From the NCBI RefSeq assembly GCF_022539505.1, contig NC_061511.1, forward strand, positions 32,064,620 to 32,128,619: a stretch of 64,000 bases of DNA, read 5' to 3'. Below are positions 45,680 through 56,859 of the stretch, piece after piece (the stretch's first letter is position 1; every line of letters starts with the position of its first letter). A model generated the notes under the pieces. That model was not told the origin of the DNA. It was given only the letters and a program-made list of their open reading frames with translations, and ran no database searches. The DNA comes from Lolium rigidum (lineage: Eukaryota > Streptophyta > Magnoliopsida > Poales > Poaceae). A program made the position numbers and the translations under genes.

Positions 45680-47070
45680 TGATACGTCCAAAACGTATCT
45701 ACTTTCCCGAACACTTTTGCTATTGTTTTGCCTCTAATTTGTGTATTTTGGATGCAACTAACACGGACTAACGCTGTTTTCAGCGGAACTGTTCGGTGTC
45801 TCGTTTTTGTGCAGAAATCCAACTTTCGGGAAAAACCTCGGGATTTTGACGAAGGCCCTATTTTCCCAGAATGCGACGGAGCCGGAAGGACAAATCAAGT
45901 GGAGGCCCGAGGGCCCCACACCATAAGGCGGCGCGGCCTAGGGGGCCGCGCGGCCCTATGGTGTGGCCCCCTCGGCTGGCCTCCGACGCCCTCCTTCGGA
46001 CTATTTATCGGCCTCGACCTAAAAACGCACGGGGAGAAGTGGAAGTCGCCGAAACCCTCCGGAACGCCGCCACATCGCGAAACTCCGTCTCGGGAGCCGA
46101 AGTCTCCGTTACGGCACTCCGCCGGGACGGGGAATTGGAGGAGATCATCGCCATCATCACCGCCAACGCCTCTCCATCGACTAGCCATGTTTCCCCCATC
46201 CATGTGTGAGTAATTCCCCCGCTGTAGGCCGAAGGGGATGGTAGGGATTGGATGAGATTGGTCATGTAATAGCATAAGATTGTTAGGGCATAGTGCCTAG
46301 TGTCCATAATTGGTACTTTGATGATATTGTTGCAACTTGTTATGCTTAATTCTTGTCACTAGGGCCCGAGTGCCATGATCTCAGATCTGAACATGTTATT
46401 GTTTCATCATGATATTCATTGTTTATGGTCTTACCTGCAAGTTGTATACACATGTCGCTGTCCGGAACCAATGGCCCCGAAGTGACAGAAATTGGGACAA
46501 CCGGAGGGGATGGTAGTGACGTGAGGATCACATGTGTTCACGGAGTGTTAATACTTTGCTCCGGTACTCTATTAAAAGGAGTACCTTAATATCCAGTAGT
46601 TTCCCTTGAGGCCCGGCTGCCACCGGCTGGTAGGACAAAAGATGTTGTGCAAGTTTCTCATTGCGAGCACGTACGACTATAATTGGAACACATGCCTATT
46701 GATTGATTAGTAATTGGACACCGTTTTATTATTATCTGCAAATGCCCTGCTATGATTGTTACATGAGTTTCTCTCATCCATGCAACGCCCGTCATCCGTC
46801 CCCGTGCCTATAGTATTTTAATCTTGTTGTTTACTAAAATCACTACTGCTGTCTTTGTTACTCTGCTGCTATTATTTCACTACTGCCACTGCTATAAAAC
46901 TGTTACTACTGATAAACTCTTGCGAGCAAGTCTGTTTTCAGGTGCAGCTGAATTGACAACTCCGTCGCTAAGGCTTTCAAGTGTTCTTTGTCTCCCCTTG
47001 TGTCGAATCAATAAATTGGGTTTTACTTCCCTCGAAGACTGTTGCGATCCCCTATACTTGTGGGTCATCA
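45680..47070 (+). repeat. 3' LTR of element F (1391 bp)
   Basis: Pairs with 37305-38707. Ends GGGTCATCA before the GTGCA target copy. Confidence 0.94.
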
Positions 47071-47440
47071 GTGCACCATAAGTAAGTGGTGACAGGAGGC
47101 CAGCTCCTCCCCCAACCTATTAGTGGCGCACGTCTCCGGGGTGCGCCACTGCTACATTTCTTACCTATGGCGCACGTTGGTGAGGTGCGCCACTGCTAGG
47201 AGGTGTCCAGAGCCCGTTTAGAGATGATAGGCTTAGCAATGGCGCACTTCATCGGTGCGCCACTGCTACATAGGTTACCTATGGCGCATGTCAGCAGGTG
47301 CGCCACTGCTAGGGGGTGGCCAGAGCCCATTTAGAGATGAGAGACTTAGCAGTGGCGCACCACTTAGCAGTGCGCCATTGCTATGTCGCCCTAGCAGTGG
47401 CGCACGGCTAGGTGGTGCGCCACTGCTAACCTGGGACAAT
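47071..47440 (+). repeat. Left subterminal repeats of CACTA G, inner part
   Basis: Resumes at GTGCACCATA. Many direct and inverted copies of GTGGCGCAC / GTGCGCCACTGCTA, about every 40-60 bp. Confidence 0.9.
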
Positions 47441-48096
47441 TTCCTGCTTTTAACCCCTCCACTCACATGTGCCACCCACTTTCCCCAAACACTCTTCCAC
47501 CACCACCTCCCACCAAATCTGGATCTGGTCGTGTTGCCCCTCCTTCCCACCTCATTTTCACCTCTTCATTCACCAAAATTAAGTTGGTAAACTTAATTTT
47601 CTTCATAGGTAAGTAATGGTGAAGCTTTCTTAGCTCAATACCCTACTCAATCTCAACTTTTTACCTCATCCAACACTCTAGGTCTCGCCGTATCGGTAAC
47701 TTTGTTGGTTTTATGCTTTGTGTGTGACCGGTTCCGATCGTCTTGCACACACGTCACGTACACGTGTATGTGCACATATGTTATGTGCCAAGCTCGATGA
47801 TCATGTGTTGTGCGCATGCGCGAAAAGCGTCACGTGCATGTGTGTTGTATGCGAAGCCTCCGGATCCACATGTGTTGTATATGCGAAGCCTCCACACATG
47901 TGTTGCATGTGTTTTTGTTTGCAGGGATTTGAAATGCGATGGAGTTGCCAATATTTTGCCGAAACGTTGATTCATTTCCGTTTCGGCGAATGTTGGGCAT
48001 ACTACGCATATACATGTCCTATTTTTAGGGAAGGTCATGCCAAAATTTTCTTTTGGTATGCTAAGATATCCATTTTCTCTATATCCGCGAGCGACC
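47441..48096 (+). promoter_or_regulatory. 5' untranslated region of the CACTA G transposase gene
   Basis: No coding frame. Tandem CACATGTGTTGTATGCGAAGCCTCC-like repeats near 47820-47910 lead to a splice-acceptor-like TTTTTGTTTGCAG ending at 47924. A hairpin-forming sequence follows at 47958-47987. The start of this exon is repeated at 54633. Confidence 0.5.
47958..47987 (+). repeat. Hairpin GCCGAAACG...CGTTTCGGC, copy 1
   Basis: Perfect 9-bp inverted arms around a 12-base loop, 33 bases after the putative splice acceptor. Near-identical copy at 54657-54686. Confidence 0.8.
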
Positions 48097-51000
48097 ATGG
48101 TCCGCATGATGAGCGAAGGCGTTGTTTCTAGGTTTTTGAAAGCCGCGACAGCCGAGATGATTAGAAATAACCAAAAGGAGATAAGATGTCCGTGTCGAAG
48201 ATGCAAGCTGACGAGCCTTATGGACCCTAAAGCCGATATGGTGCGGGACCACCTTCTCATGCGTGGTTTCATGGATGGCTATCGGTGGGAAGGCGACGAA
48301 GATGATTATGAATTTGTCCATGGGATTTCAACAAGAAATAAGGAAGGAGGTGATCGGGATGTAGAAGATCTCGGGCATGATCGGGATGTAGAAGATCCCG
48401 GAGATGATCATGATCACAATGTAGGAGATCCTGGACTCGATGATGAGGAAGATCAAGATGGAGGTCATCATGACGATCATGAAGATGAAGACGATGGACC
48501 ATCGTCGATGGACTGGGTGCAGGACCCTTATCTTCAAGAGCTGCTTCTCAAGCAGACGAGTAACGCAAGAGCTGCCGCCCGAGAGAAAGCCAAGATGGAT
48601 CAAGCTGGAGGTAGACGCGGTTACTCCATTGTATGAAGGATGCAGGCCGGAGGATACCCGCACTGAAAGTAACGCTCATGGCTCCGGAGATGAAGGTAAA
48701 GCACAAAATGACCGACACATCCTTCAACGACAACATGTCATTCGGCGGGAACGTCTTCCCAAAGGTAACACGTGTCCGACTAGTATCGAGGAGGCCAAGA
48801 AAATCGTGTGTCCTCTGGATTTACCGCATGTGAAATACCATGTGTGCTTGAACGACTGCATCATTTATCGGAACAAGCACGCAGAGTGTACCATATGTCC
48901 GGAGTGCGGCGTCAGTCGGTACAAGAAGGGGAAGAAAGCTCCTCGGAAGGTGGTGTGGTACTTTCCGATCACTCCTCGTCTGCAGCGTTATTTCGCGGAT
49001 CCTAAGCAAGCAAAGCTAATGCGGCGGCACGCGGAGATGAGGAAGGGAGAAGATGACGCGGATGATCCGAAGAAAAGAAAAAGGACAGGATGTTGAGACA
49101 CCCTTCGGATGCTAGCCGGTGGAATGCGTTGAACCTCGAGTACCCAGAATTTGGGGACGATCCTAGGAACATAAGGTTGGGCGCGAGCACCGATGGAGTC
49201 AATCCGTTTGGCAGCCAGAGCAGCACGCATAGCACCTGGCCCGTGTTTTTGTGGATGTACAACCTCCCCCCTGGTTGTGCATGAAGAGGAAGTACATTCA
49301 AATGAGTATGCTAATTGAAGGGCCGAAATAACCAGGGAACAAGATCAATCTGTATATGGGGCTTCTGAAAGAGGAGCTAGCCACGCTATGGGACACGCCT
49401 GCCAATACGTGGGACGCCGCGGTGGAAGAATATTTCCCTATCAGAGCCGCACTGCTCACGACGGTGCACGACTTTCTCGGTTACGGATATGTCGCGGGGC
49501 AGGTGGTCCACGGATTCAATGCATGCGTCAGGTGCATGGACGACACAACGTACCGCCGACTAGATAGAGATCCCGGGTCCTCGAAAACGGTGTTCATGGG
49601 ACATCGAAGGTGGCTTCGCGAGGACGACGCATGGAGGAAACGCAAGGATCCGTTCGATGGTCAAGACGAACCCCGAAGACGGCCACGTACGAGAAGCGGC
49701 GAGCAAATAGACGAGCTATTGAAAAATTGGAAAGAGTGCCCACCGCCGGGAAAGAAGCGAAAGGCGCCGGAGCCGCTGCTTAAGGTATGGAAGACGAGGT
49801 CTGTTTTCGGGACTTGCCGTCTTCGGAAGATCCTCCGTGTGCCTCACAGCCTTGATGTCATGCACATCACGAAGAACGTGTGCGAGAGTCTGCTTGGTAC
49901 CCTCCTCAACATGCCAGAGAAGACCAAAGATGGGCCGAAAGCAAGGTACGACTTGCAATCAATTGGGATCAGGGAGGAGCTTCACGCGGGACGCCCGAAT
50001 GATGATGATGATGATGATGACGATGACGATGATGAGGCGGAGGACACGCAAAGTCGCCGCAAGGGCAAAAATGCCAAAAAGATTGAATATTACAGCCCCC
50101 CCGCGTGCTTCACTCTAAGTCAGAAGGAGATCGAGTAGTTTTTCGACTGTCTCCTAGGAGTAAAACTTCCTTACGGTTACGCGGGGAAGATAAGCAGGTA
50201 CCTAGACAAAGCGAAGCAGAGGTTCAGCGGGATGAAGTCTCACGACTGTCACGTGCTGATGACGCGGATACTTCCGGTTGCAATCCGTGGGATCATGGAC
50301 GCGCACGTCCGTGAAACGCTTTTTGGCCTATGCAAATTTTTCGACATCATCTCTCGGAAGTCTGTTGGCGTGAGGCAACTTAGAAGGCTACAGGAAGAGA
50401 TCGTGGTGATATTGTGCGAGCTTGAGATGTACTTCCCGCCCGCATTCTTCGACGTTATGGTGCATCTGCTGGTACATATCGTGGAGGATATCATCCAACT
50501 GGGGCCGACGTTCCTGCACAGCATGATGCCGTTCGAAAGGATGAATGGTGTCATCAAAGGGTACGTTCGCAACAGGGCACGTCCAGACGGAAGCATAGCC
50601 AAGGGCTTTCTGACCGAAGAGTGCATCTCCTTATGCACGAGTTATCTAGAAATCGAGAACCCTGTTGGCCTGCCCGTAAACAGGCATCTCGGGAAGCTCG
50701 CTGGATGGGGTCACCGCGACGGTAGCCGCGAAATGCATGTCGACTTCAAGGGTCGAATCGCCGACTTTGAAAGAGCAAACCTAGTTGCGCTACAACACAT
50801 AGACGTGGTCGATCCTTGGGTGGTAGAGCACAAAACCTTCATCGCAAAGACGTACAGTGATCAGGGCCAACAGAGGACGGACGGAGATATAATCAAAGAG
50901 CACAACTCAACCTTCACGCGGTGGTTCAAGGACAAGATGCTGACGTACCCTATAGACGAGGATTCTTCTGCGGAAGAAAAACTCATATTCGCCTTGTCAC

Positions 51001-51629
51001 GGGCGCCGAACACAACCTGATGACATTTCAGGCGTACGATATCAACGGCTACACATTCTACACCGAGGAAAAGGACATGAAGAGCGATTATCAGAACTCC
51101 GGGGTAACGATGGAGTCCTACACCGGTGACGTCAGCGAGAGATACTACGGAAAGATCGAGGAGATCTGGGAGCTGAGCTACGCCGGAGAGAATGTGCCGA
51201 TGTTCCGTGTCAGGTGGGCCAAGAACGTCATAAAAGAAGACCGGCATTTCACCACCATGGTTATACCCGAAGCCAAATCCAAGACAGCGGGCGCAAAGGT
51301 CACCGCGAAATATGAGCCATGGGTACTAGCTTCCCAAGTGGACCAATGCTTCTTCATTACCGACCCGCAAAAGCCCAGCCGTGTTGTCGTGAGGAGAGGC
51401 AAAAGGAGCATCATCGGAATGGATGGAGCCGCCAACGAGCTAGACTTTGACCAGATACGGCGATCCGAAGATGGAAGATGACGACGACGATGATGAAGAA
51501 CCATACACAACAAGAAGAAGCAGGACCACCCTACCTAAAGGCCGTCCATTCAAGAGAAGAAGTCAAGGAGTTCCGGGGCTAAATTATTCAACCGCGAGAA
51601 AGAAGGGCAAGAAGATTGTGAAAAGATAA
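48097..51629 (+). pseudogene. CACTA TNP2-type transposase (decayed)
   Basis: N-terminal transposase-associated zinc region: EIRCPCRRCKLTSLM and LLMRGFMDGYRW near 48170-48290. Transposase_21 core: LYEGCRPEDTR, VCPLDLPHVKYHVCLNDCII near 48810-48870, CTICPECGVSRYKKGKK, VHGFNACVRCMDDTTYRRLD near 49510, RVPHSLDVMHITKNVCES near 49840. DUF4218-like part: LVHIVEDIIQLGPTFLHSMM and FERMNGVIKGYVRNRARPDG near 50480-50600. DUF4216-like part: YQNSGVTMESYTGD near 51090. Acceptor intron precedes it. At least seven frame changes (near 48610, 48670, 48750, 49085, 49270, 51000, 51480) plus TAA at 49329 and TAG at 50136 (CAA- and CAG-type codons by family context) inactivate it. It would bind the subterminal repeats and cut the CACTA ends. 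Confidence 0.93.
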
Positions 51630-52079
51630 TTATGTATCATTTTCTTGTATGAATAATGGATGTCATATTGTTAATCTACACATTGTACCAATCAAAATAG
51701 ACATATAATTTATATTTTTGGATATTTTCTAGATTCTATAGTATTTTAAATATTCTACATAATTATAATTATTTATGCCTTTTATTTTGGTGTATTATGC
51801 TATTTTGGATGTTTATTATAGTGTTAAATCAATTTAAAAATAAAAGGAAAAAATTGGGGCCGCCACGGTTCGAACCTGGCCGGCAGGGGTTTGGCACAAA
51901 CCAACCAGGGACAGAGCCAGTGCGGTACTAAGCGGGATATGGCAATCCCCCCCGCGTTATTCTTTTGACCTAGACATAAAGAGGCAGTGGCGCACCCCTA
52001 GAGGTGCGCCATTGCTAAGCCTCATAGTGGCGCACCCCGAGAGGTGCGCTATTGCTAAGGCATCAGGGGACTTAGTGAA
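51630..52079 (+). other. Intergenic part of CACTA G with internal subterminal-type repeats
   Basis: AT-rich 3' flank of the transposase gene, then a TGGTTCGAACC-type sequence near 51867 and four copies of AGTGGCGCACC / GGTGCGCCATTGCTA at 51985-52060. These lie in the element's middle, not its ends. Confidence 0.6.
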
Positions 52080-52679
52080 ATTTCCCCTTTCTTCCCCCGT
52101 CCCGGCCAGATCCCACCTGCAGCAACCCTTCCCTGAGCGACGCCGCCGTCCCCTTTCTTCCTCGCGCTGCCACCCCTCCCCTGAGCGACGCCCTCCTCTC
52201 CGCCGGCCACCATCCCTCCCCTAAGCGACGCCACCTCCCACCGGCGGCCGCCACCCCTCCCCTGAGCGACGCCACCCCTCCTCTCACGCGAGCGGCCACA
52301 AACACCGGCGGCCAGATCCCCTCGACCTCGATCTACCGGTGGCCTCTCCCCAGTTCTTCCTCGGCCTGCGCAAGGACACCATCCGCTTCGTGCCCGACCC
52401 CGAGGACCCCGACCGCCGCCAGCCGCCATCACCGTCGCCGCAGGTGAGGCCCCTCTCCCCTCCCTCCCTCTCTGACCTAACTGGTGCACATACATTGTTC
52501 CATTTTTGTTCAATTTAAGGGGAAAAAAGAACACAAACGCTACTTGTTGTAACCTACAAGGATATTAATTTGTAGCTTGTGTTGAGGTGTAACAGTGGAA
52601 GGGAATGACAAATCATTTCATTGGTGGGATTGTATCATTGTAATAGAAAGTTGTAACGAGAAAAATAGATTGAATATGT

Positions 52680-52790
52680 AGTTTGCTAGGTAGTTCTTGC
52701 TGCTTGTTAGGTTGGTTAGGTTGCTAGGTAGTTCTTGCTGCTCGTTAGGTTGGTTAGGTTGCTAGGTAGTTCTTGCTGCTGCTAGGTTAC
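52680..52790. repeat. Tandem repeat GGTTGCTAGGTAGTTCTTGCTGCT
   Basis: Three copies of a roughly 40-bp unit (TTGGTTAGGTTGCTAGGTAG...) inside the putative intron. A looser GCTGCTAGCTTGGTGCT array occurs at 54180-54350 and 54470-54560. Confidence 0.8.
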
Positions 52791-54656
52791 ATATCCTCTA
52801 TTTTTTAGAACAAATGCATTGTAAAATCATTCATTTTGTTATAGAGCCCATTGGGTGTAATTCTAGGTATATGTTGTTGCATGAATGTTTGCATTCTATA
52901 TTTTGCAAATCATGGGAAATCATGGGTTTGCAAACAATCTGCATAGCTTTTTTTTTAGAGGTGAGGTGCTGCTAGGTGCATTTGCTTCAATTAGGATGTC
53001 TATTTGCTTAATTTGAAGGAAAAACATATAAATAAATGGCTACGTGCACAGACCAGTGAGTATTTCCTTCTTTAAAAAAAATACAGAGCTACCCTTTAAG
53101 AGTGAAATAGGCCAAATCTAAACTAACTTGTCATTTTTAAGGTTGTTGCTACTGCTAGATAGGTTGCTGCTGCTAGATAGGTTGTTGTTGTTAGGTGCTG
53201 CTTAATTGCTTGCTTGCTATGCTGCTGCTATGTGTTTTTCCCTAAGTGATGAAAGAGTGCAGTAATTCTCTGTCAGCTGATAGGTTTTCTTACATAATAA
53301 AACTAATTTTTTCATACATGGATGTTTCTGTTCCTCAGTTTGAACTCCATAGTACCATGAACAAGTTTGTTGTGGTGTAAAGTGAATACTTTGCTAGCTC
53401 CCTGACATGGTTTGCTTGCTGGTAGTGTGCAAAGTGTTGATATGCATACTTTAAACAGATATGCTGCTTATACATGGTTACTTTATTTGATGGCTGGCTT
53501 GTGGCCTTGCTTGCTTTTCTGGTTCTACTTAGTTGGCCTAGGAGTGATTTCCTGGACCCTAAGTATATACTTCTACAGCTAGTGGATTTCGGTGAAGGGA
53601 TGTACTATATATTTTTGATAAGAACAGATGATGTACTTGATTCTTTGGCCCTGGCAGCATATTATTGAATTAATTAGGAATTTGGAACATGGTGAAATGA
53701 TATATTTCAGAATCACTAGCATATTTGAGTTTGATGTAGAAGTGTTCAACTTTTAAGAGTTGATTTGGACACTAAAAGGAAATTGCACTTCAACTTTATG
53801 GACAAATATGCAATATTTCTGTTTTTAAATTCCTTCTAACTTAAGGAACACTTAATGTGATCCAGCTATTATTGGAATATTAGCATATGGTAACACAGTA
53901 TGAAGCTTGCTGTTGTACATTTATTTTTGAAGATGATGAACACAGTATGATAATTTATGATTATTTCTTCACATTTTGGACAGTATTCATGATGATTTCT
54001 TCTTCTCGTTTTAGGATACTGGCAGAGTTGAGCACCTGACCGCCGCCCTCGCATCTTCAACACGTTAGCACCCTTCATCGACTTGGAGCCGGACCTGCTC
54101 GAGCGTCGTCGTCTTCTTCCCGGAGCGTCATCGTCTTCTTCCTGGAGCCGGACTTGCGCATTTGATATTGCTGCTGCTGGTAATTGCTTCAGGCCTGCTA
54201 CTTACGCTGCTATAGCTTGTTGCTGCTAGCTTGGTGCTAGCTGCTGCTAGGTTGCTTGCTGCTGCTAGCTTGGTGCTGCTGCTAGCTGGCTGCTACTAGC
54301 ATGCTACTAGGTGCTGTTGGATGGTGCTACTGGCTGCTCAGCTTGCTGCTGCTACTTGCATAGTTTACAAGGTTGCTGTCAGCTTGGGCATTGCTGTACT
54401 TTTGTTAAATTGTAACCACTGTTTTTGTGGAGCAGCACCTGGAGAAGCACTTAGTGCATTTTATTGTTGATGCTGATGCTGCTGCTAGCTGGTGCTACTA
54501 GCTAGCTGTTGCATGCTCCTTGCCATCTGGTGCATTTTGTTGTTGCTACTGCTGCTAGCATTTTGTTGCTGGTGTGTATATGGTGGTGTCAACATTTCGG
54601 TCGTGTGTATATGGTGTCATTTTCTTGTGCAGGGATCGACAGAGTTGCCCATTATC

Positions 54657-54686
54657 GCCGAAATGTTGATTCATTTCCGTTTCGGC
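54657..54686 (+). repeat. Hairpin GCCGAAATG...CGTTTCGGC, copy 2
   Basis: Same sequence as 47958-47987 with one change that leaves a G:U pair, again just after a splice-acceptor-like GTGCAG|GGAT. Confidence 0.8.
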
Positions 54687-55035
54687 GAAAATGGGGCACT
54701 CATATGTCCATAGATTAGCGGAGGAGGAACCGGATGAAGACCACTATCATCGGGATGGTGCTAGTACTGACTCTAGCTCTCTTCTATGTGATGGTAGTTT
54801 AGATCGATGATCGATCTTGTGTAACCACTTGCTCATTTGTGAATTTGTAACTCCGTAACTCGTCTAATATTTGTAATCTTGTGAATCATGGAGGCTAATG
54901 TGAAGAACTATGTATTGATATACTGTGCTGTTGTTTATATGTGTTATATATCCTGTATTTGTGCTGTTATACTGTTCTATACAACCTCGTGCAAATACCA
55001 GCCGAAATGCAAAAAATAAAAACGAAATATATGCT

Positions 55036-55500
55036 AGCAGTGGCGCACTGGTGGACCATGAGTGGCGCACGACCACTAAGTAGCAGTGGCGCACTAGTCT
55101 GGAACCTGTGGCGCACTACTCGGTGATCCACTTCGAAAGTAGCAGTGGCGCACCGAAGCTGCTAGCAATGGCGCACGTCTGTGATACAACAGTGGCGCAC
55201 CTTGACAACCAACAATAGCGCACCAGCTCGAGGTAACAGTGGCGCACCCCAGGAGGCAGTAGTGGCACACCGGAAACGGACGATGAGTGGCGCACCGCTT
55301 CTCAACAACGGTGGCGCACCCCTTTGGAGTAATAGTGGCGCACTACTAGACATTTCAATGGCGCACGGCGTAGTGCGCTACTGTTACTTAGGGTAGTTGT
55401 GGCGCACCAGTAGTGCGCCACTACTAAAAGTTAGCAGTGGCGTGATAGTAGTGGCGCACTACTGGTGCGCCACTGATGGGGAATAGTGGTGCGCCACTGA
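55036..55500 (+). repeat. Right subterminal repeats of CACTA G
   Basis: At least a dozen copies of AGTGGCGCAC(C/T) at about 20-40 bp spacing, with GTGCGCCACT near the tip. Confidence 0.92.
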
Positions 55501-55520
55501 ATAGCTATTTTCTAGTAGTG

Positions 55521-56252
55521 GAGCCGCCCTCGATCCTCCCGGCGAGCGCCTCCAGCTCCTTCCCCCAACGAGCGCATCGGCCCAGCTCCTCCATCGCGAG
55601 CTCCTCCTACTCCTCCCTCGACGAGCGCGCCGCCCTGCTCTTTCCCGGCGAGCTCCTCGTGATCCTACCGGTGAGAGTGCCTCTAGCTCCTTCCCCTGGT
55701 GAGCGCGCTGGCCATGGCGAGCGCCTCCTACTCCTCCCTCGACGAGCGCGTCGCCCCTGCTCCTTCCCCGGCGAGAACCTCGTGATCCTCCCGGTGAGTG
55801 CGCCCTTTGCTCCCCATCGAGCTTCGCCCCACACCCAGCAGAGCGCACTCTGCACCTCTTACGCTCGGCTACAGCATCCTCACCCCGGGTACCAATGTTG
55901 TTATATCGACACCGGTGTTGTCTCTGGCGAGGAAGGTACTAGTGGAGATGGCTACGGGAATTTTTGGTTGGTTTTACTATTAATTATTGTTGTTTATATA
56001 TTGTTGATTTGTTGTAAAGATATTTTTTGTATGGGAATTATTTTTTTTCTTGTTAAAACTATTGTTGGTTATTGTTGTAAACACTCAAATTATTTGTGGT
56101 GTGTGTTGCTAATTATTGTTGTAAATATCTTACTGGTTTGTTCTAAAGATATTTCTGGAATAAAAGCGGACTTTTATTGTAAACATCCAAATAAAATAAT
56201 GTCGGGTTTTGTTATTAATTATTGTTGTAAGTATGTTTCCGATTTGTTGTAA
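55521..56252 (+). pseudogene. Continuation of the ORF split by CACTA G; unknown product
   Basis: Open frame from GAG at 55521 reads EPPSILPASASSSFPQRAHR and continues to a stop at 56250-56252. The first 90 residues are Ser/Pro/Arg-rich and include an imperfect tandem duplication (SSYSSLDERA). The last 90 are hydrophobic (FWLVLLLIIVVYILLICC) because they cross the T-rich repeat. No known domain. In the pre-insertion sequence an ATG lay four codons upstream (37148). Whether it was ever translated is uncertain. Confidence 0.4.
55590..55800. repeat. Imperfect tandem duplication (about 125 bp)
   Basis: GCGAGC(T/G)CCTCCTACTCCTCCCTCGACGAGCGCG occurs near 55590 and 55717, each followed by a CGTGATCCT(A/C)CCGGTGAG block. 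Confidence 0.8.
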
Positions 56253-56350
56253 AGATATTTTTGCATGGAAACTGACTATTATTGTAAACACCCAAATAAT
56301 TTTTTTTTGTTAAATATTGTTGTAAATATATTGATAATTTGTTGTACATA
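55970..56350. repeat. AT-rich tandem repeat of about 120 bp, three diverged copies
   Basis: Recurrent TTAATTATTGTTGTAA, TTTGTTGTAAAGATATTTTT and TTATTGTAAACA(C/T)CCAAATAA blocks in the same order. Confidence 0.75.
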
Positions 56351-56850
56351 TATGTATGGTACACATAATTATCAGTGCTTAAATTGTTGTTCCTTGTTCG
56401 AATCATGTTGAGTATGGTTTGTAAACACCAACTTTATGTTGGATTACTTCTCTTCTAAAACCCAACAGCAGTACATGACTCAGGTGACTAAACTACAAGA
56501 AACAAGTCACAGCGTACCAGTGCATAGTCAACTTGAGTGCACAGACGTAGCACATGGTGGGACCCAGTCAGTTTGATCAGGGCTTCACAGGACCTGCACG
56601 TACATGCAAAGCAGCAGCGTCAAAAGCGGTCTGACCTGCAGCACGAGATAGGAACGTGGGACTGATTCCGAACCGTAGGATATAGATCGAGCGGGTACGG
56701 AAACAACCGATTCTGGTGTCAAGATCCGGTGACCGACGCCTAGCGTGCCCCTTTTTTAAGCATCTACATCGGCAGCCAGCAGCTTTACGTTGTAAACGGC
56801 AATACCGCGCCACCTAAACGCAAAAAGTGGCACCGCAGAGTTCAGTTGTT
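56253..56850. other. Low-copy sequence without recognised genes
   Basis: After the AT-rich repeats only short frames are open. No transposon ends or conserved domain seen. Confidence 0.3.
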
Positions 56851-56859
56851 GTCGAAAAT

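Larger units (their letters stand above)
37305..47070 (+). mobile_element. LTR retrotransposon F (Athila/Tat-like Gypsy, lacks pol) inside CACTA G
   Basis: LTRs 37305-38707 and 45680-47070 begin TGATACGTCCAAAACGTATC and end GTGGGTCATCA. TSD GTGCA (37300-37304, 47071-47075). tRNA-Asp-type primer site, TAAGCTTGGGGGAGT polypurine tract. It encodes gag, a retroviral-type aspartic protease and a separate plant-transposon-protein ORF, but no RT, RNase H or integrase, so a helper is needed. Confidence 0.94.
52080..54720 (+). other. Second transcription-unit-like region of CACTA G, possibly a captured exon
   Basis: GC-rich exon-like block (52120-52443) with (CCCTGAGCGACGCC)n repeats, then a frame VASPQFFLGLRKDTIRFVPD... 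ending exactly at a donor CAG|GTGAGG (52443/52444). After a 1571-bp AT-richer stretch an acceptor GTTTTAG|GATACTGG (54014/54015) continues the frame for 17 codons to TAG at 54066. No in-frame ATG follows the upstream stop at 52222, so the start is unknown. A third acceptor-like GTGCAG ends at 54632. Host-gene capture is possible but unproven. Confidence 0.4.
37160..55520 (+). mobile_element. CACTA transposon G with TNP2-type transposase, interrupted by Gypsy F
   Basis: Begins CACTACTAGGAAAAG and ends CTATTTTCTAGTAGTG, imperfect inverted ends of the CACTA class. TSD GAG (37157-37159, 55521-55523). Both ends carry many copies of AGTGGCGCACC / GGTGCGCCACT. Without F it is about 8.6 kb. It contains a decayed transposase gene (48097-51629) and a second transcription-unit-like region (52080-54720). 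Confidence 0.95.

Noticed and set aside
51865..51960. Possible tRNA-like sequence around TGGTTCGAACC
   Set aside because: A B-box-like core and a partial T-arm exist, but no convincing A box or terminator, so it was not called.
52055..52534. 159-codon minus-strand Gly/Arg-rich frame
   Set aside because: Antisense shadow of CCCTGAGCGACGCC repeats in CACTA G.
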